IMG/VR virus record: IMGVR_UViG_3300008113_007076
Span: 1-40,620 of that record
Direction: 5' to 3' (one strand)
DNA length: 40,620 bases
DNA from: a virus
The notes below the pieces were generated by a model that had not been told where the DNA came from, searched no databases, and saw only the letters and a program-made list of their open reading frames with translations. Shown piece after piece: positions 7,583 through 16,555 of the stretch. Both the position numbers and the translations under genes were made by a program. Numbering within the stretch: the stretch's first letter is position 1; every line of letters starts with the position of its first letter.

Positions 7583-9195
7583 CTTTGCGTTCTACGCAAT
7601 TACTGGTGCAAGCATTGAGGCATCTGGATATTTCAAGATTCCAGTTTCACACCTTGATGGTCTTGCATCTTCATACTCAAATGGTGCAGATGTAATAATC
7701 ACATTTGCTCGTACTGGTGACAAAGGTGACACTGGTGCTACAGGTGCAACTGGAGCAACGGGTGCAACTGGTGCTACAGGTGCTCAAGGTATTACTGGAG
7801 AGACAGGAGCTACAGGTGCCACAGGAGCGGCTGGACCTACAGGTGCTCAAGGAAGCACAGGAGCAACGGGAGCAACTGGACCAACTGGAGCTCAAGGAAA
7901 TGTGGGCGACACTGGACCTACTGGTGCCGCAGGAGCCGATGGAGCAGTAGGTGCTACTGGTGCCACTGGTGCGCAGGGACCTACAGGTGCTACTGGTGCA
8001 ACGGGTGCTACAGGTAATTTTGGTGGAGCTTCATTTGACTTCACATTCTCTTCAACTACAACTGAAGCAGACCCAGGTGTAGGAAAACTTAGATTTAATC
8101 AATCTGATATTCAGATTGCTACATTCATGTTCATCGATGATGAATCTGACGGTGCAATTGATATTCAGGCATTCCTTCGTACAATCGATGACTCAACAAG
8201 CCCAATTAAGGGTCACTTCCGAATCAGCAATAAAACAAACTCTGCTGATTTTGGATTGTTTGCTATTACAGGAAATATCACCGAAAACAGCGGATATTTC
8301 ACAGTACCTGTTTCTTATGTCAGCGGTCTAGCAACATCCTTCTCAAATGATGAAGACATCATTATCACTTTTGCTCGTACTGGCGATATGGGTCCACAAG
8401 GTATCCAAGGACCTACTGGTGCTACAGGTGCTACAGGACCATCAGTAACTGGTGCTACTGGTCCAACAGGTGCTGCTTCAACTGTTGCTGGTCCAACAGG
8501 TCCTCAAGGTGAGGTAGGACCTACTGGTGCCACTGGAGCAGCGTCTACAGTAGCTGGTCCAACTGGTGCTACAGGTGCTACTGGTCCACAAGGTGAAGTC
8601 GGACCAACAGGTGCAACAGGTCCAACAGGAGCAGATAGCACAGTACCCGGTCCAACAGGTCCTCAAGGTGAGATTGGTGTAACTGGTCCACAAGGTGAAG
8701 TCGGACCAACAGGTGTAACTGGTCCTCAAGGTGAAATTGGTGTAACTGGTCCACAAGGTGAAATTGGTGTAACAGGTCCTCAAGGTGAGATTGGTGTAAC
8801 TGGACCAACTGGTCCAACAGGCGAACGTGGAATTAGTTCTCTATCTTGGACATACAAAATAGATGTAACAAACACCGCAGATAGAGATCCAACCAATGAC
8901 TATGTAGGTTTTGTAACTCTACCTTTTGAGTCAGCTACTCAAATTCTAGTAGACGACAATCCTTTTGGAATAAACACAACTCTTCACGATTTGTTCTTAG
9001 GCATTCAAAATGGCTACTTCACACTAACAAGTCAAACTAATGCTGGTACTTACGCCACATATGAGATTACTTCTTGTGTAGCTGGAACTGCTACTAATGA
9101 GACAACACCTGGAAGTTATGTAGTTTTCAACGTAACTTCTTACACAGGTTATGGCTCATTTACTCATGATGAATTAGTTACATTGTCGCTTGGAC
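6694..9195 (+). repeat. Four copies of a ~120-aa inter-collagen module
   Basis: Copies lie at about 6694-7065, 7510-7725 (internally deleted), 8020-8395 and 8836-9195 (divergent). Shared features are an opening YTF or YKI strand, a DPG(S/V) or DPTN turn, an IDD(E) or VDDN loop followed by a helix-like stretch, and a closing VxxxSGLA...DDVIITFAR. Collagen tracts separate them. The pattern fits duplication of a module-plus-collagen unit. Confidence 0.75.
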
Positions 9196-12110
9196 TTACT
9201 GGTCCTCAAGGTGAGGTAGGACCTACAGGTGTTACAGGTGCAACAGGTTCACAAGGTGACACTGGCCCTACTGGTCCTCAAGGTGAAATTGGTGTAACTG
9301 GTCCACAAGGTGAGCAAGGTGTAACTGGTCCACAAGGTGAAATTGGTGTTACTGGCCCTACTGGTCCTCAAGGTGAAATTGGTGTAACTGGTCCTCAAGG
9401 TGAAATTGGTGTAACTGGTCCTACTGGAGCTACTGGTGCGCAGGGTATTGCTGGTATTGGTGTAACCATTCTTGGTTCCTATCCAAATGAAGCAACTCTT
9501 ATTGCTGCAAACCCAACATACACAACCCCACCTGCCGACTGGGACAACTTTGCTATGTATGGACTATATGACTTAGTTACACATATAGGGCAAGTTTGGA
9601 TTCTTGCTGCCACTGGTGGTTGGACTGTTGGCGGTGCACCTGGTCTAGGTTACGGCTGGGCTGAATACACTCAACCAACATCAGGTGATGGTTATTTAGT
9701 AACTGGTGACCTCTATGTTTGGGATGCTGTAAACACTGAGTGGGACAACGTTGGAAATATTCAAGGTCCACAAGGTTCAACAGGACCAACTGGTTCTACT
9801 GGTGAGGCAGGACCAACTGGTCCAACTGGTTCACAAGGTGAACTTGGTAATTTTGCAATCTCTGATACAACACCACCTACAAATCCAAATAACGGTGATG
9901 CGTGGTTTAACAGCAACAACGGAAAAACTTACGTCTATTACGACGGTTATTGGATTGAGACTGGTGCAGCTCCAGTAGGACCAACTGGTCCTACTGGTCC
10001 TCAAGGTGCTGATTCAACTGTAACTGGACCTGCGGGTGCTACAGGTCCTACTGGTCCAACTGGTTACCGAGGAATTACAGGTCCTCAAGGACCAACAGGT
10101 CCAGAAGTAACTGGTCCTACTGGACCAACAGGTCCTACAGGTTCAACTGGACCTCAGGGTGCGATTGGTGCTACAGGTGCAACTGGTGCCCCATCAAATG
10201 TAACTGGACCAACAGGACCAACTGGTCCAACTGGTCCACAAGGAACAGCTTTAAGTCTTCTTGGAGAGGTTGCAAACGTAGGTGCTTTGCCTACAGGCGG
10301 AAACTCTCTCAATGATGGCTATGTAGTTGTTTCTAATGGAAATCTTTATGTGTGGGATGGTTTTGGTTGGGTTGATGCTGGACAGTTTGTAGGCCCTACA
10401 GGTCCTGACGGTCAATTTATCCCACAGGCAAACACTCCACCGTCAAATCCAGCAGCAGGTCAAGTTTGGTTTGATACAAACAATGGTGCCGTATTTGTTT
10501 ACTATGACGACTTCTGGGTAGAAGTTGGTAGTACCGAATTTGGTGGAGCTACAGGTCCAACTGGTGCACAGGGAACTATTGGAGCTACTGGTCCAACAGG
10601 TCCTCAGGGTGCTTCTCTAACATTTAGAGGAAACTTAAATACATCATCTCTTCTACCTACAGGCGGAAATCAGACTAACGATGCATACATCGTTACTGAT
10701 TCAGGAAACCTTTGGATTTGGAGTGGAATTGCTTGGACTGATAGAGGACGATTTGTAGGACCAACTGGTGCTACTGGTGCTACTGGACCAATTGTTACTG
10801 GTCCTACAGGTCCACAAGGTGTTGGTTCTCAAGCCAAGGGTTACTACAACACATACGCTGAGTTCATCGCTGGTGCTGGCGCAACTTCTGGTGAAGTTGG
10901 AGACTTCTACGTAATTTACGAAGAAGACACCATCTACATTTACACAGCAACTAATGGATGGATTGAAGCTGGTGCTTTGATTGGACCTACTGGTCCTACT
11001 GGTGCTAATTCAACAGTAGCTGGCCCTACTGGCCCAACAGGTGGAGCTGGTCCTACTGGAGCTACTGGTCCTCAGGGAACTTCAATCACCATGAAGTCAA
11101 GCGTTGCTAATGTTGGAGCTCTTCCAGCAACTGGTAACACAATTAATGATGGTCGTGCTGTTGATGCAGATGGTGACTTATACGTTTGGGATGGCGACAG
11201 CTGGAACAATGTTGGACAGATTGTTGGACCTACTGGTCCAACAGGTCCAGGAGTTACAGGCCCAACTGGCCCTGCATCTACTCAGCCAGGTCCTACTGGT
11301 CCTACTGGTCCATTTGGTCCTACAGGTCCAAAGGGTGGCGTTACATATCGATTTACTTCTACTGGAGACAATGGTTCATACTCAGTTGAAGGAATTGTTG
11401 GCAACAACCCAACACTAATTGCAGTACGTGGTGAGCGTTTATATATTGATGTAAGCCAAGTTTTAACTGCTAACCCACTTGCATTGAGACTAAGTCAGTT
11501 CTCTTCCTCAACAGTTCCAGGAACTGTTAATAACTCACCTACTCAAGGTAGGTCTGGTGCAAGTCCTGATACAACTATTATTTACGACGTTCCTTTGAAT
11601 GCACCAACATCTTTGGTTTATGTAGATGTTACAGACCCAAGCATCGGTGGAATTATTGAAGTTGTAGATAAGATTGGTCCTACTGGTCCACAAGGTCCAG
11701 TTGGTGCTACAGGTTCTCCTGTATCTGCAACATATGTTCCTGTTGCTGGTGGAGTGACTGGAACTCCATCTGTTTTTGGAGAATATGTAAAGTATGGTCA
11801 AGAAGTTGTATTCTCAGTTAGAATTGTGTACTCAAGCTCTACCTTTAGCGCAGCTCAGCTGACAGCGACACTTCCATTCCTACCTACTGGCGTTCAAGTA
11901 GTAACTGCTATTGGAGTATTGGACGTAGGCGGAGGTCAGAGTGGCGCTGTGTATGGAGTAAAGGCAGTATCTCAGGCTGAAGGTTCTGCAACTATGAAGA
12001 TTTGGTTTGAAGGAACAAACGGCCTGTTGACCGCGGTAACTGGAACAGCGCCAACTACACTTTCTACTAGCACAGTCCTTTACATAACAGGCTCTTACGT
12101 ATCGAACTAG
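7500..12110 (+). CDS. Collagen-like tail fibre protein, C-terminal part of the frame-disrupted gene
   Basis: The first GTG in this frame (7500) lies in a shadow of the upstream gene. Recognisable protein begins only near 7584 ([10 protein letters not shown]), inside the second fibre module, and no convincing ATG/GTG/TTG with a ribosome-binding site follows for hundreds of bases. This is best read as the continuation of the 6050 gene. The product alternates collagen tracts with globular modules: the remains of module copy 2, copy 3 (about 8020-8395), a divergent copy 4 (about 8836-9195), several LYVWDG modules (about 10252, 10615, 11086; longer variants near 9460 and 10822) and two YVYYDxYW modules (about 9850, 10417). 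The last about 250 residues are a collagen-free head: a beta-rich part (11338-11670), a short collagen bridge, then a compact domain ending ITGSYVSN. Expected role: adsorption fibre. Confidence 0.8.
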   Translation: MLQDNLVESHLITHLATTQVTQTQVANNFAFYAITGASIEASGYFKIPVSHLDGLASSYSNGADVIITFARTGDKGDTGATGATGATGATGATGAQGITGETGATGATGAAGPTGAQGSTGATGATGPTGAQGNVGDTGPTGAAGADGAVGATGATGAQGPTGATGATGATGNFGGASFDFTFSSTTTEADPGVGKLRFNQSDIQIATFMFIDDESDGAIDIQAFLRTIDDSTSPIKGHFRISNKTNSADFGLFAITGNITENSGYFTVPVSYVSGLATSFSNDEDIIITFARTGDMGPQGIQGPTGATGATGPSVTGATGPTGAASTVAGPTGPQGEVGPTGATGAASTVAGPTGATGATGPQGEVGPTGATGPTGADSTVPGPTGPQGEIGVTGPQGEVGPTGVTGPQGEIGVTGPQGEIGVTGPQGEIGVTGPTGPTGERGISSLSWTYKIDVTNTADRDPTNDYVGFVTLPFESATQILVDDNPFGINTTLHDLFLGIQNGYFTLTSQTNAGTYATYEITSCVAGTATNETTPGSYVVFNVTSYTGYGSFTHDELVTLSLGLTGPQGEVGPTGVTGATGSQGDTGPTGPQGEIGVTGPQGEQGVTGPQGEIGVTGPTGPQGEIGVTGPQGEIGVTGPTGATGAQGIAGIGVTILGSYPNEATLIAANPTYTTPPADWDNFAMYGLYDLVTHIGQVWILAATGGWTVGGAPGLGYGWAEYTQPTSGDGYLVTGDLYVWDAVNTEWDNVGNIQGPQGSTGPTGSTGEAGPTGPTGSQGELGNFAISDTTPPTNPNNGDAWFNSNNGKTYVYYDGYWIETGAAPVGPTGPTGPQGADSTVTGPAGATGPTGPTGYRGITGPQGPTGPEVTGPTGPTGPTGSTGPQGAIGATGATGAPSNVTGPTGPTGPTGPQGTALSLLGEVANVGALPTGGNSLNDGYVVVSNGNLYVWDGFGWVDAGQFVGPTGPDGQFIPQANTPPSNPAAGQVWFDTNNGAVFVYYDDFWVEVGSTEFGGATGPTGAQGTIGATGPTGPQGASLTFRGNLNTSSLLPTGGNQTNDAYIVTDSGNLWIWSGIAWTDRGRFVGPTGATGATGPIVTGPTGPQGVGSQAKGYYNTYAEFIAGAGATSGEVGDFYVIYEEDTIYIYTATNGWIEAGALIGPTGPTGANSTVAGPTGPTGGAGPTGATGPQGTSITMKSSVANVGALPATGNTINDGRAVDADGDLYVWDGDSWNNVGQIVGPTGPTGPGVTGPTGPASTQPGPTGPTGPFGPTGPKGGVTYRFTSTGDNGSYSVEGIVGNNPTLIAVRGERLYIDVSQVLTANPLALRLSQFSSSTVPGTVNNSPTQGRSGASPDTTIIYDVPLNAPTSLVYVDVTDPSIGGIIEVVDKIGPTGPQGPVGATGSPVSATYVPVAGGVTGTPSVFGEYVKYGQEVVFSVRIVYSSSTFSAAQLTATLPFLPTGVQVVTAIGVLDVGGGQSGAVYGVKAVSQAEGSATMKIWFEGTNGLLTAVTGTAPTTLSTSTVLYITGSYVSN

Positions 12111-12131
12111 GAATGACAGAGAGGAGATAAC

Positions 12132-12833
12132 ATGCCAGCAATTGATTTTCCAAGTAACCCGACGTTGAATCAGGTTTACACAAATGGAGTTAACACCTAT
12201 TCCTGGGATGGTACTGCTTGGCGACTAGTTCGTACTAGTGCTCAAGGTCCTACAGGTCCTACAGGACCAGCAGGTGCAGACTCAACAGCTATTGGTGCAA
12301 CTGGACCTACAGGTGCGCAAGGACCGACTGGCCCAGAGGGACCAGCAGGAGCTCCTTCAACTACACCTGGTCCAATTGGGCCTACAGGTGCGACAGGTTC
12401 TTTTGCGATTGAACCTTGGACTTTATACACACCTGTTTGGTATGGCAGCACAACTAATCCACAAATCGGTAATGGAATTATTCAAGGTAGATATACCTAT
12501 GTAGGTGCAACAATTTTTGGAGAAATTAGAATTCAAGCTGGAACTTCTGGATTTAACAGAGGAAGTGGAACTTATTCTCTAAGCCTTCCTTCAAACGGTA
12601 TTGTCGAAAATTACCAGCCTGTAGGGCAAGTGGTTATGCGAGATGAAGGTCCAGGTATTACTTACTTTGGAACTGCAATTTTCAACAATAACTTTACAAA
12701 CAGAATTGAATTGTTTATGCACTCACAGTCTGCAACATTTGATGAAGGTGTAGCAGTTACTGAAAGCACTCCATTTTTGTTTAGCGGTAATGACAAGATT
12801 CTTGTCCAATTCACATATGAGTCAGTGGTATAG
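12132..12833 (+). CDS. Short collagen-like fibre with AIDFP anchor
   Basis: 233 aa, GAGGAG ribosome-binding site. It starts with AIDFPSNPTLNQVYTNG and TYSWDGTAWRLV, an about 35-residue anchor shared with the genes at 12848 and 15890. An about 50-residue collagen tract follows ([10 protein letters not shown]). The C-terminal about 140 residues form a beta-rich head starting WTLYTPVWYG and NPQIGNGIIQGRY, ending ILVFTYE-like (KILVQFTYE). I recognise this YTPxW...IGNGxxxGRY type as a common C-terminal domain in phage tail and receptor-binding proteins; no enzyme motif is visible. The shared anchor suggests this fibre attaches to the same site on the virion as its two siblings. Confidence 0.85.
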   Translation: MPAIDFPSNPTLNQVYTNGVNTYSWDGTAWRLVRTSAQGPTGPTGPAGADSTAIGATGPTGAQGPTGPEGPAGAPSTTPGPIGPTGATGSFAIEPWTLYTPVWYGSTTNPQIGNGIIQGRYTYVGATIFGEIRIQAGTSGFNRGSGTYSLSLPSNGIVENYQPVGQVVMRDEGPGITYFGTAIFNNNFTNRIELFMHSQSATFDEGVAVTESTPFLFSGNDKILVQFTYESVV

Positions 12834-12847
12834 GAGGCGAGTAGATA

Positions 12848-14737
12848 ATGGCAGCTATTGATTTTCCTAATTCTCCTACACCAAACGATTTATTTACTTC
12901 AGGTAGTCAAACTTGGCAGTGGGATGGAACTTCTTGGAACTTAGTTATTTCTCAAGTTGTTGGTCCTACTGGTCCACAAGGTCCTACTGGAGCAGCAAGT
13001 AATGTAACTGGTCCAACGGGTGCGACAGGCACTGTTCTCTTAGCATCAGACACTCCTCCAACTGGAGCTTCTGCAGGTGATGCTTGGTTAAACACTGCAA
13101 CTGGAAAAATTTATGTTTACTTTGATGACTACTGGGTTGAGTCTGCATCAAGTTTGAGCGGTAGCGAAGGTCCTACTGGACCAACAGGCGCTACTGGCCC
13201 TCAAAGTACAGTTCTAGGACCAACAGGTCCTACAGGTTCAACAGGACCTACAGGCCCACAAGGAAATACAGGCCCATCTGGTCCTCGAGGTTTTGACATA
13301 ACTGGGCCTACTGGCCCACAAGGTCCTACAGGTGCGCAAGGTGTTACTGGTCCTGAAGGTGAAAGAGGTCCTACAGGTCCTATTGGACCAATCGGAAATA
13401 CTGGTCCTCAAGGTGAAGAAGGTGTTACTGGTCCAACTGGTGCACAAGGTTTACAAGGTGCTACAGGTCCAACTGGTCCTCGCGGATTCGTTGGTCCTAC
13501 TGGCCCAGTAGGTGCTACTGGTCCGTCAGTGACTGGTGCAACAGGTGCAACAGGTGCTTCTGGCCCGACAGGTCCTGCAGGTGGACCTACTGGACCAACA
13601 GGCGCTACTGGTCCTACTGGTTCTGAAGGTCCAACTGGTGCTGCTGGTCTTCGTGGTGCTACAGGTGCTACAGGTGCAACTGGTGCTGCTTCTACTATTC
13701 CAGGACCGACTGGTCCTACAGGTCCATCTGTCACTGGCCCAACTGGTGCTGCTTCCAATATTCCAGGACCTACAGGTCCAACAGGAGCAACAGGTGCTGG
13801 ACCTACTGGCCCTACAGGTGCAGCGGGGGCAAGTTTTGCTGGAGTAACATCTACAAGCAACCTCTCTGTTTCTTTAGGATCTGAAAACTTTATTGTTAAT
13901 AAAGTTGATGCTTTTGCTGTCGGAACTCGAGCTCGCTTAGCTAGCTCTGCCTTTCCTCAGGATTATATGGAAGGCATCATCACCACAATTGTTGGCACAA
14001 CCATCACCATGTTTGTGGACAAGGTAAATGGTGAAGGTAATACATACGCAAGTTGGAATTTACTTCTCGGTGCTGGAGAAATTGGACCTACAGGTCCAAC
14101 AGGTCCACAAGGTGCATCTATTAAGTTCAAAGGTACTGTTCAATTTGACGTAAATCTTCCAGCAAGTGGAAATCAAATTAACGATGCTTATGTAGTTTCT
14201 GCAACAGGTGACCTTTGGGTTTGGAACGGAACTACTTGGCAAAATGTGGGACGTATTCAAGGTCCTACTGGAGGCACAGGACCTACTGGTTCACAAGGAC
14301 TAATTGGACCAACAGGTGCGACAGGTGCTGCTAGCACTGTAGCTGGCCCTACTGGCCCAACAGGAAGCACGGGGCCTACAGGCTCTACTGGTATTCAAGG
14401 ACCTACTGGCCCTGCATTCTTTAATCTAACTGGTCCTCAGTATCTATCTTCTGTAACTCTTACTGCCAATGACAATGCTTCTCTAGTTAAGCTAAACAGC
14501 TCTTCTCCTACTGTTGTAACTATTCCAGCAGATGGAACTAGCGGATATACATTCGACACTGGTTCTCAGATTGTTTTGACTCAACTGGGCAGCGCTGTTT
14601 TCAGTGTCACTGGTGCTGCAGGAGTTAGTGTTCTTAGTGAAGGAAGTCGCTATACAAGTAAGCAGCGTTATGCAGTCGCCTCTTTGATTAAGCTCGGGGC
14701 TAACTCATGGCTGCTAAGCGGAAACCTACAGGCTTAG
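12848..14737 (+). CDS. Long collagen-like fibre with AIDFP anchor
   Basis: 629 aa with an AGGAGG about ten bases upstream. The anchor is [17 protein letters not shown] plus [12 protein letters not shown]. It has a [10 protein letters not shown] module (about 13033-13155), a very long collagen tract, a small beta-rich interruption (13840-14080), one LWVWNGTTW module (about 14122-14256) and a second collagen tract. The C-terminal domain of about 100 residues (from [12 protein letters not shown]) ends in [20 protein letters not shown]. The same head type occurs at the end of the 31021 gene, where it reads VASAVKIGTNEWILVGDLA. This head is common at the tips of phage fibres and is likely a trimerisation or receptor-binding domain. 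Only one base separates its stop from the next ATG. Confidence 0.88.
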   Translation: MAAIDFPNSPTPNDLFTSGSQTWQWDGTSWNLVISQVVGPTGPQGPTGAASNVTGPTGATGTVLLASDTPPTGASAGDAWLNTATGKIYVYFDDYWVESASSLSGSEGPTGPTGATGPQSTVLGPTGPTGSTGPTGPQGNTGPSGPRGFDITGPTGPQGPTGAQGVTGPEGERGPTGPIGPIGNTGPQGEEGVTGPTGAQGLQGATGPTGPRGFVGPTGPVGATGPSVTGATGATGASGPTGPAGGPTGPTGATGPTGSEGPTGAAGLRGATGATGATGAASTIPGPTGPTGPSVTGPTGAASNIPGPTGPTGATGAGPTGPTGAAGASFAGVTSTSNLSVSLGSENFIVNKVDAFAVGTRARLASSAFPQDYMEGIITTIVGTTITMFVDKVNGEGNTYASWNLLLGAGEIGPTGPTGPQGASIKFKGTVQFDVNLPASGNQINDAYVVSATGDLWVWNGTTWQNVGRIQGPTGGTGPTGSQGLIGPTGATGAASTVAGPTGPTGSTGPTGSTGIQGPTGPAFFNLTGPQYLSSVTLTANDNASLVKLNSSSPTVVTIPADGTSGYTFDTGSQIVLTQLGSAVFSVTGAAGVSVLSEGSRYTSKQRYAVASLIKLGANSWLLSGNLQA

Positions 14738-14738
14738 A

Positions 14739-15662
14739 ATGCTGATATCTACCCATGCAATGCATGCGACCCTGCCAGTAGCTTTTTTACCTACTAGCTG
14801 GTCACTTGTTCCTACCAGTTCTTTTGGCTCTACCAACATTAATTCAATTGCTACAAATGGCATGGGGCAATTTGTAGCAGTCGGTAGTTCTGGAAAACTT
14901 GCTACATCTAACGATGTTTCAACTAGTTGGACCCAGAGAACTTCTGGTTTTGCTGGTAGCAATATTTATGCAGTGGCATATGGAGACGATATTTATGTTG
15001 TTGGAGGAAGTTCTGGAAAACTTGCTACATCAACTGATGGAATAAACTGGACACTACGTTCATCTTCTTTTGGTGCTAGTGCAATCTTGGGAATCACATA
15101 CTCTCAAGCGGCAGGTTTGTGGATTGCTGTAGGCGGTTCTGGAAAGTTAGCTACTTCTATTGATGGAATTGAGTGGACTCAAAGACTTTCTTCTTTTGGA
15201 ACTTCTTTTATAAACAACGTCTACTCTGACGCAAATCTTATTATTGCTGTTGGATATGATGGAAAACTTGCAACATCAACAAATGGGGTCAGTTGGACTC
15301 AACGGGGGTCATCTTTTATATCAAGCACAATTTTCTCAGTTGTAGGAAATCCAGCAAGAGACAAGTACATTGCCGTTGGAGACTCAGGAAAGATTGCTAG
15401 CTCGACGAATGGTCTTACATGGATTCAATCTTTCCCCGCAAGCAGCTTTGGTTCCTCTCAAATTAGGTCTGTTGCAGCAAATAGCGAAAACTACTATTTA
15501 GCTGGAGGAACTGCAGGAAAAGTGGCTACCTCAACGGATTCTATTCAATGGATTCAAAGAAATTCTGGTGTAGGTATATCCAACGTAAATGATGTTTATT
15601 TCGACGAGTCTTTAGCCATTGTTGTTGGAAACGGTGGCAAAATTGCTTATTCAGGAGGGTAA
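14739..15662 (+). CDS. Seven-bladed beta-propeller adhesin-like protein
   Basis: 307 aa. Seven repeats of about 41 residues share G-x-x-GK(L/I/V)A(T/S)S followed by a turn (TDGINW, TNGVSW, TDSIQW) and W(T/I)xR. GK motifs recur in GSSGKLATSN, GSSGKLATST, GGSGKLATSI, GYDGKLATST, GDSGKIASST, GTAGKVATST and GNGGKIAYS. This is the pattern of a BNR/Ycf48-like propeller; seven blades would close a ring. No Asp-box catalytic set of sialidases is evident, so a binding role is more likely than glycosidase activity. There is no signal peptide. It sits between two AIDFP fibres and starts one base after the preceding stop, so it is probably a virion fibre tip or accessory adhesin. Confidence 0.8.
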   Translation: MLISTHAMHATLPVAFLPTSWSLVPTSSFGSTNINSIATNGMGQFVAVGSSGKLATSNDVSTSWTQRTSGFAGSNIYAVAYGDDIYVVGGSSGKLATSTDGINWTLRSSSFGASAILGITYSQAAGLWIAVGGSGKLATSIDGIEWTQRLSSFGTSFINNVYSDANLIIAVGYDGKLATSTNGVSWTQRGSSFISSTIFSVVGNPARDKYIAVGDSGKIASSTNGLTWIQSFPASSFGSSQIRSVAANSENYYLAGGTAGKVATSTDSIQWIQRNSGVGISNVNDVYFDESLAIVVGNGGKIAYSGG

Positions 15663-15664
15663 GG

Positions 15665-15841
15665 ATGTTTAGCTACAACTTGACATATGACAATCCAAGA
15701 GGTCCTATGGTTGAAGTTTTAGATGGTGCCAACGTGATTGACGAGAGTGGTCCGTGGGAGTCTATCGAGTCAGCCACCACTTGGGCAGAAGCATATGTGG
15801 GATTAAAAAATTCAAATGAATCAGAACCAGAAGTTGGATAG
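15665..15841 (+). CDS. Small acidic hypothetical protein (58 aa)
   Basis: ATG at 15665 with an excellent AGGAGG (15654-15659) five bases upstream; the ORF runs 58 codons to TAG. The product is acidic, with DGANVIDESGPWESIESA and TTWAEAYVGLKN in the middle and an Asn/Glu-rich tail. It looks like a small folded protein with a strand pair followed by a helix. I do not recognise a named family. The strong ribosome-binding site, position within the operon and lack of overlap make it a likely real gene, perhaps a fibre chaperone or accessory protein. Confidence 0.65.
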   Translation: MFSYNLTYDNPRGPMVEVLDGANVIDESGPWESIESATTWAEAYVGLKNSNESEPEVG

Positions 15842-15889
15842 TAATTATCCAAGTAAAATAGATAGTTAGTCCAGAAAGGAGCAAGCAGA

Positions 15890-16460
15890 GTGGCAGCAAT
15901 TGATTTTCCAACGCCCGTAGTAGTTGGAGAAGAGTTCACATCTGGCGGTCAAACCTGGGTCTGGACTGGACTAGTTTGGGAAGCTAAGCGTGTAACCCCA
16001 ACAAGGTCCTACAGGTCCAGTATCAGATGTAGCTGGTCCTAGTGGTCCAATTGGTCCTACAGGTCCTCAGGGTCCTACAGGTCCACAAGGTTTGCAAGGA
16101 GACCAAGGTCCTCGCGGTTTTACTGGTCCAACAGGAGCAGATTCAAATGTTACAGGTCCACAAGGTCCAACAGGACCTCGTGGTGTTACAGGTCCTACTG
16201 GTACTACAGGCCCACAGTCTGAAGTTCCAGGTCCTACAGGTCCTACTGGCCCAGTCGGTAAGTTTACTGCTAGCCCAACTCAACCTGATTTGTTGACTGC
16301 CGTTAATGGTGATGCTTGGTTTGATACAAACACCGCTATTACTTATGTTTTTTACAACGGAGTTTTTATTGAGACTCAGGGTGGTTCAACAGGACCAGCT
16401 GGAGCAACAGGTCCTGTAGGTTCTTTTGCGGTTAGCACAAGCTGGTGGTTAGGTACTTAA
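15890..16460 (+). pseudogene. Frame-disrupted short collagen-like fibre with AIDFP anchor
   Basis: A GTG at 15890 with AAAGGAG upstream opens the AIDFP anchor (AIDFPTPVVVGEEFTSGG, TWVWTGLVW). At about 15998-16002 the frame breaks: the original frame reaches TAG at 16040-16042. The +1 frame from 16002 gives [15 protein letters not shown] and continues without a stop as collagen to 16460. One extra base, or two lost, explains it. The rest includes a GDAWFDTNT...[10 protein letters not shown] module (about 16264-16385) and ends abruptly after a short collagen tract and [11 protein letters not shown], with no large head domain. The gene may be inactive, or its frame may be restored in other genomes. 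Confidence 0.75.
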
Positions 16461-16462
16461 TA

Positions 16463-16555
16463 ATGCAAAACACGAGCACTTTTTTAAAATCAAAGATTTG
16501 TAGCAGTGGTATTCTACTAACAGATCTCGTGTGTGGTGAGAGAGGTAATGATTAA
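16463..16555 (+). CDS. Candidate 30-aa micro-ORF coupled to the 16555 gene
   Basis: ATG two bases after the previous stop; 30 codons to a TAA that overlaps the next ATG by one base (TAATG). The product would have two Cys and a hydrophobic ILLTDLV stretch. Its 3' end carries the GAGAGAGG that serves the next gene. There is weak support for its own ribosome-binding site (AGG nine bases upstream). It could be a leader peptide or chance. Confidence 0.3.
   Translation: MQNTSTFLKSKICSSGILLTDLVCGERGND

Noticed and set aside
7500-7583. GTG at 7500 as a true start of the large fibre ORF
   Set aside because: Bases 7500-7583 translate in this frame to a sequence unlike any fibre module, while the other frame gives conserved module sequence; the GTG also lacks a ribosome-binding site.
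7575-7590. Classical -1 slippery site to rescue the fibre frame
   Set aside because: The needed shift is +1 (or -2), there is no X-XXY-YYZ heptamer, and about 55 codons of the module are missing as well, so recoding alone would not restore the normal protein.
7136-13860. Long reverse-strand ORFs (for example 7136-7513, 8478-8783, 13408-13860) rich in Ser/Cys/Thr or Pro/Val/Ala
   Set aside because: They are mirror readings of collagen-coding GGT-CCT-ACT repeats, with no ribosome-binding sites and biased composition explained by the sense gene.
6430-14420. Regularly spaced short repeats that resemble a CRISPR or satellite array
   Set aside because: Repeat period is nine bases or multiples and encodes Gly-X-Y triplets in one long open frame; no spacers of constant length and no cas genes.
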